Shown: positions 14,619 to 17,764 of the stretch, piece after piece
How the letters are laid out: each line of letters opens with the position of its first letter
How positions within the stretch are numbered: the first letter of the stretch is position 1
Origin: Flavobacteriaceae bacterium
Lineage (GTDB): Bacteria > Bacteroidota > Bacteroidia > Flavobacteriales > Flavobacteriaceae
DNA: 17,764 bases
Direction: 5' to 3'
Assembly: GCA_023254815.1 (NCBI GenBank)
Contig: JALRKI010000030.1
Coordinates: 1-17,764 of the forward strand
Program-made: the position numbers and the translations under genes
The notes under the pieces: model-generated
What the model saw: the letters and a program-made list of their open reading frames with translations, nothing else
What the model was told of the DNA's origin: nothing
Database searches by the model: none

Positions 14619-15668
14619 ATGAAATTATCGCACTTTGATTTTGACCTCCCCGAAAATTTATTGGCCGAATACCCTGCAGAAAATAGAGACGAATCACGTC
14701 TAATGGTTCTCAATAGAAAGGAACAAACCATTGAACACAAACAATTTAAAGATTTGATTGAGTATTTCGACCAAGACGATGTCATGATTTTGAACAACAC
14801 CAAAGTATTTCCTGCACGTCTACATGGTAATAAAGAAAAAACAGGGGCAAAAATAGAAGTCTTTCTGTTGAGAGAGCTCAACCAAGAACAGAGATTGTGG
14901 GATGTTTTGGTTGACCCTGCCCGTAAAATTAGAATTGGTAACAAGTTATATTTCGGAGACGATGAGTCTTTAGTTGCTGAGGTAATCGATAATACGACAT
15001 CCCGCGGTCGTACCTTGAGGTTCTTGTATGACGACTATTACCATGAATTTAGAAAAAAACTGAACGAATTGGGAGAGACCCCATTGCCAAAATACATCAA
15101 GCGCGAGGTCAACAAAGACGATGAAGAGCGCTATCAAACCATTTATGCCAAACATGAAGGAGCCGTAGCTGCGCCAACTGCTGGCTTGCATTTCTCAAAA
15201 CATCTTCTAAAAAGACTTGAAATCAAAGGAGTAAATTTTGCCGAAATAACACTCCATGTCGGTTTAGGCACTTTTAATCCTGTTGAAGTTGAGGATTTGT
15301 CAAAACATAAAATGGACAGTGAGGAAATTATGGTCAATGAGCAAGCAGCCCAAATTGTCAATGCTGCCATTGGCAAAAAACGACGTGTTTGTGCTGTAGG
15401 AACTACCGCCATGAGAGCAGTAGAGAGCTCAGTATCATCACAAGGCATGCTCAATCCATATTCAGGATGGACCAATAAGTTTATCTTTCCGCCCTATGAT
15501 TTTAGCATTGCCAATGCTATGATCACGAATTTTCACATGCCTAAATCAACTTTAATCATGATGGCGTCTGCTTTTGCAGGTCACGATTTTATCAAACGAG
15601 CTTACAAAGAAGCCATTAAGGAGAAATACAAGTTCTATTCTTATGGTGATGCAATGTTAATTATTTAA
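14619..15668 (+). CDS. queA: S-adenosylmethionine:tRNA ribosyltransferase-isomerase
   Basis: QueA transfers and isomerises the ribosyl group of SAM onto preQ1 in tRNA, making epoxyqueuosine at the wobble position of GUN anticodons (Asp, Asn, His, Tyr). The 349-residue length is typical. Motifs: DLPENLLAEYPAENRDESRL at the N-terminus, ILNNTKVFPARL, EGAVAAPTAGLHF, HVGLGTFNPVE, AVGTTAMRAVES, and near the C-terminus FIFPPYDF, TNFHMPKSTLIMMASAFAG and YSYGDAML. The gene has its own promoter and an intrinsic terminator directly after it, so it may be a single-gene unit. No other queuosine genes are in the window. Confidence 0.98.
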   Translation: MKLSHFDFDLPENLLAEYPAENRDESRLMVLNRKEQTIEHKQFKDLIEYFDQDDVMILNNTKVFPARLHGNKEKTGAKIEVFLLRELNQEQRLWDVLVDPARKIRIGNKLYFGDDESLVAEVIDNTTSRGRTLRFLYDDYYHEFRKKLNELGETPLPKYIKREVNKDDEERYQTIYAKHEGAVAAPTAGLHFSKHLLKRLEIKGVNFAEITLHVGLGTFNPVEVEDLSKHKMDSEEIMVNEQAAQIVNAAIGKKRRVCAVGTTAMRAVESSVSSQGMLNPYSGWTNKFIFPPYDFSIANAMITNFHMPKSTLIMMASAFAGHDFIKRAYKEAIKEKYKFYSYGDAMLII

Positions 15669-15674
15669 GTTAGG

Positions 15675-15697
15675 GCCTCGCACTGCGAGGCTTTTTT
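15675..15697 (+). terminator. intrinsic terminator after queA
   Basis: A perfect seven-pair stem GCCTCGC (15675-15681) and GCGAGGC (15685-15691) with a three-base loop, followed by six T residues (15692-15697). It begins seven bases after the queA stop. The rlmN ATG is only six bases after the T-run, so rlmN needs readthrough or a promoter inside queA. Confidence 0.85.
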
Positions 15698-15702
15698 ATT
15701 TC

Positions 15703-16746
15703 ATGTCAACTACAGAAAAACGAGACATTCGGGCTCTCAGCCAACAAGAATTGAGAGGCTTTTTTGTTGAAAAAGGAGAAAAACCTTTTAGAGGCGACCA
15801 AGTTTTTGAATGGTTGTGGCATAAAGGGGCACACCATTTTGACGACATGACGAACTTGTCTTTGGCATTGAGAACCTTGTTGGAAGAACATTTCAGTATC
15901 AACCATATTGCCATAAGTCGGATGCAACAAAGCAAAGATGGTACTATCAAAAATGCCGTCACTCTTCACGACGACATGATTGTTGAATCTGTTCTTATAC
16001 CTACGCCCAAAAGAACAACTGCTTGCGTTTCGAGTCAAGTTGGGTGCAGCCTGAACTGCCAATTTTGCGCCACAGCCAAACTCAAGCGCATGCGCAATTT
16101 AAATCCTGATGAGATTTTTGATCAAGTGATTGCCATAAATCAACAAAGTCAAAAGTATTTTGGCCGCAAATTATCCAACATTGTATTTATGGGTATGGGT
16201 GAGCCACTAATGAACTACAACAATGTCATTAAGGCCATCGATAAAATCACTGCAGAAAAAGGTCTTCAGATGTCCCCAAAGCGCATCACATTGTCCACTT
16301 CGGGAATTCCAAAGATGATTAAAAAAATGGCCGATGACGGAGTGAAATTCAATTTGGCGCTCTCGCTTCATTCTGCCATTCAAGAGGTTCGAGAAAAGAT
16401 CATGCCATTTTGCAGTAAATTTCCTTTGGAGGATCTGATAGAATCACTTCAATACTGGTTTGAGAAAACCGGTCGTATCACCACCTTAGAGTATCTGATT
16501 TGGAAAGGAATTAACGACAGAGAAGAAGATCGTAATGCCCTAGTCGATTTTGCCAAAAAAGTACCCTGTAAGGTCAATATCATTACATACAATTCGATTG
16601 ACGAAGATCGATTTGTCCAAGCAGGGCCAGTAACTGTAAAAGCCTACGTTGATATATTGGAAAAAAACAGAATTCCTGTAACCATACGTCGTTCGCGGGG
16701 AGAAGATATCGATGCCGCTTGTGGCCAATTGGCCAATAAGTTCTAA
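15703..16746 (+). CDS. rlmN: dual-specificity RNA methyltransferase (23S rRNA A2503 C2-methylation)
   Basis: This 347-residue radical-SAM enzyme methylates C2 of A2503 in 23S rRNA and, in well-studied bacteria, of A37 in some tRNAs. The 4Fe-4S cluster motif is CSLNCQFC (Cys115, Cys119, Cys122). The other two key cysteines are present: Cys108 in ACVSSQVG and Cys340 in DAACGQL, which carries the methyl group. GMGEPLMNYNNV and STSGIPKMI are also typical. No change towards Cfr, the C8 methyltransferase giving drug resistance, is evident; chromosomal context and motifs suit RlmN. The ATG lies six bases beyond the queA terminator, and no TAnnTTTG promoter was found nearby. Confidence 0.97.
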   Translation: MSTTEKRDIRALSQQELRGFFVEKGEKPFRGDQVFEWLWHKGAHHFDDMTNLSLALRTLLEEHFSINHIAISRMQQSKDGTIKNAVTLHDDMIVESVLIPTPKRTTACVSSQVGCSLNCQFCATAKLKRMRNLNPDEIFDQVIAINQQSQKYFGRKLSNIVFMGMGEPLMNYNNVIKAIDKITAEKGLQMSPKRITLSTSGIPKMIKKMADDGVKFNLALSLHSAIQEVREKIMPFCSKFPLEDLIESLQYWFEKTGRITTLEYLIWKGINDREEDRNALVDFAKKVPCKVNIITYNSIDEDRFVQAGPVTVKAYVDILEKNRIPVTIRRSRGEDIDAACGQLANKF

Positions 16747-16769
16747 CTCTTCCCTTCGTCTCGTTTTAT

Positions 16770-16777
16770 TACCTTTG
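16770..16777 (+). promoter_or_regulatory. Bacteroidetes-type -7 element before the polyprenyl synthase gene
   Basis: TACCTTTG, an exact TAnnTTTG match, lies in the 54-base gap after rlmN. Its end is 23 bases before the proposed TTG start at 16801. No good TTG -33 element is seen at the usual distance. Confidence 0.5.
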
Positions 16778-16800
16778 TAAAGCATAAACCAATTCTTGCC

Positions 16801-17764
16801 TTGAAAATCGTAGAACAAATCCAAAAACCTATTGCTCAAGAAATGGCGCTTTTCGAAGAAAAGTTCCGCAACTCCATGTCCAGTAAGGTGGCCTTGCTCA
16901 ACAGAATCACTCATTATGTTGTGAACCGAAAAGGGAAGCAAATGCGACCCATGTTTGTATTCCTGACCGCTAAAATGCTTGCCAACGGAAAAGTAAACGA
17001 TCGCACCTATCGTGGTGCGTCAGTCATTGAATTGATTCATACTGCCACTTTGGTTCACGATGATGTGGTGGACGACAGCAATCGGCGCAGAGGTTTTTTT
17101 TCGGTCAATGCATTGTGGAAAAACAAAATAGCTGTTTTAGTAGGAGATTACCTGCTCTCTAAAGGTCTGCTTTTGTGTATTGACCATAACGATTTTGATT
17201 TGCTGAAGATCATTTCAGTTGCGGTAAGAGAAATGAGCGAGGGGGAGTTACTTCAAATTGAAAAGGCCAGAACTTTGGATATTACGGAGGAGGTCTATTT
17301 CGAAATTATTAGACAGAAAACGGCGACATTGATAGCTGCTTGCTGCAGTTTAGGTGCTGCTTCCGTGGATCCTCATTCGGAAGAAGTGGAGCGCATGAGA
17401 CGCTTTGGAGAGCTGATAGGTCTAGCATTTCAAATCAAAGACGATTTGTTCGACTACACCGACGGACCCTTTGGCAAACCCGTTGGTATCGATATCAAAG
17501 AACGGAAGATGACCCTGCCCTTCATTTACGCTTTAAATACGTGCCAAAAATCAGATCGAGATTGGATGATCAACTCCGTCAAAAATCACAATCGAGACAG
17601 GGTCAGAGTAAAAGAAGTGATTGAATTTGTGCAAAAGCAAGGAGGAATGGCATACGCTACCCAAAAAATGTTCGCCTTAAAAGATCAGGCTTTGGCCATT
17701 TTGAAAGATTATCCAAGCAGTGACTATAAAACGGCTCTAGAACAATTGGTCACCTTAGTTATTG
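16801..17764 (+). CDS. polyprenyl diphosphate synthase, TTG start, 3' end outside window
   Basis: The frame is open from 16801 to the window end (321 codons). It is a trans-isoprenyl diphosphate synthase: first Asp-rich motif HDDVVDDSNRRRG (DDxxD at 87-91), GDYLLSKG, second Asp-rich motif FQIKDDLFDY (214-218), and GKPVGIDIKERKMTLP. A small Ala82, five residues before the first motif, fits a long-chain product, probably the menaquinone side chain. The product length is not certain, so ispB-like is as far as I go. The start is chosen as TTG at 16801 because the sequence KIVEQIQKPIAQEMALFEEKF matches what I recall as the conserved N-terminus of the family. The first in-frame ATG (16843) would remove 14 of these residues. 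Only a few residues should be missing at the C-terminus. Confidence 0.92.
   Translation, partial: MKIVEQIQKPIAQEMALFEEKFRNSMSSKVALLNRITHYVVNRKGKQMRPMFVFLTAKMLANGKVNDRTYRGASVIELIHTATLVHDDVVDDSNRRRGFFSVNALWKNKIAVLVGDYLLSKGLLLCIDHNDFDLLKIISVAVREMSEGELLQIEKARTLDITEEVYFEIIRQKTATLIAACCSLGAASVDPHSEEVERMRRFGELIGLAFQIKDDLFDYTDGPFGKPVGIDIKERKMTLPFIYALNTCQKSDRDWMINSVKNHNRDRVRVKEVIEFVQKQGGMAYATQKMFALKDQALAILKDYPSSDYKTALEQLVTLVI

Noticed and set aside
16843..16845. ATG as start of the polyprenyl synthase
   Set aside because: It would remove conserved-looking N-terminal residues encoded from the TTG at 16801, which directly follows a -7 element at a suitable distance.
17340..17624. A 94-codon ORF in a different + frame near the window end
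   Set aside because: It lies wholly inside the polyprenyl synthase frame, which has both Asp-rich motifs, and shows Arg/Ser-rich shadow composition.

Overview
The window is ordinary, gene-dense, AT-rich chromosome of a Bacteroidetes bacterium, most likely from the Flavobacteriia or a close relative. Four things point that way: GLPGLI-family periplasmic proteins beside a TonB-dependent-receptor-type outer-membrane protein, a GldA-like gliding-motility ABC ATPase, a DAHP synthase fused to chorismate mutase, and several promoters of the Bacteroidetes type (-7 element TAnnTTTG). I see no mobile element, CRISPR array, tRNA or rRNA. No stretch over 300 bases lacks a gene; the two longest gaps (5428-5690 and 8196-8448) both hold regulatory structure.

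Layout. 1-3985 (+): the 3' end of one GLPGLI protein, a complete tandem paralogue, and a 915-residue outer-membrane receptor-like protein; this looks like one cell-envelope cluster. 4159-5427 (-): metK, preceded by a promoter and a SAM-II-type riboswitch (5476-5530). 5691-7292 (+): a GapN-type non-phosphorylating glyceraldehyde-3-phosphate dehydrogenase. 7296-8195 (-): gldA-like ATPase. 8272-14550 (+): an aromatic amino acid gene string, consisting of a Phe/Tyr-rich leader peptide with attenuator, pheA, an aminotransferase, DAHP synthase/chorismate mutase, rsgA, dtd, a MazG-like pyrophosphohydrolase and aroA. 14567-16746 (+): queA with its own promoter and terminator, then rlmN. 16801 to the end (+): a polyprenyl diphosphate synthase starting at TTG and cut by the window edge.

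How it works together. DAHP synthase/chorismate mutase, AroA, PheA and the aminotransferase supply the first step, the EPSP step, chorismate to prephenate, prephenate to phenylpyruvate and a transamination. The stretch 8306-8424 looks like a classical ribosome-mediated transcription attenuator. A 21-codon unannotated ORF carries eight Phe/Tyr codons in nine, and its last codons can pair with the 5' arm of an intrinsic terminator just before pheA. The operon lacks tyrA, which I recall as usual at this place in relatives, although the leader still counts Tyr codons. The metK leader shows the SAM-II core with both its P1 stem and its pseudoknot pairing present. These two RNA regulators are the most interesting content of the window.
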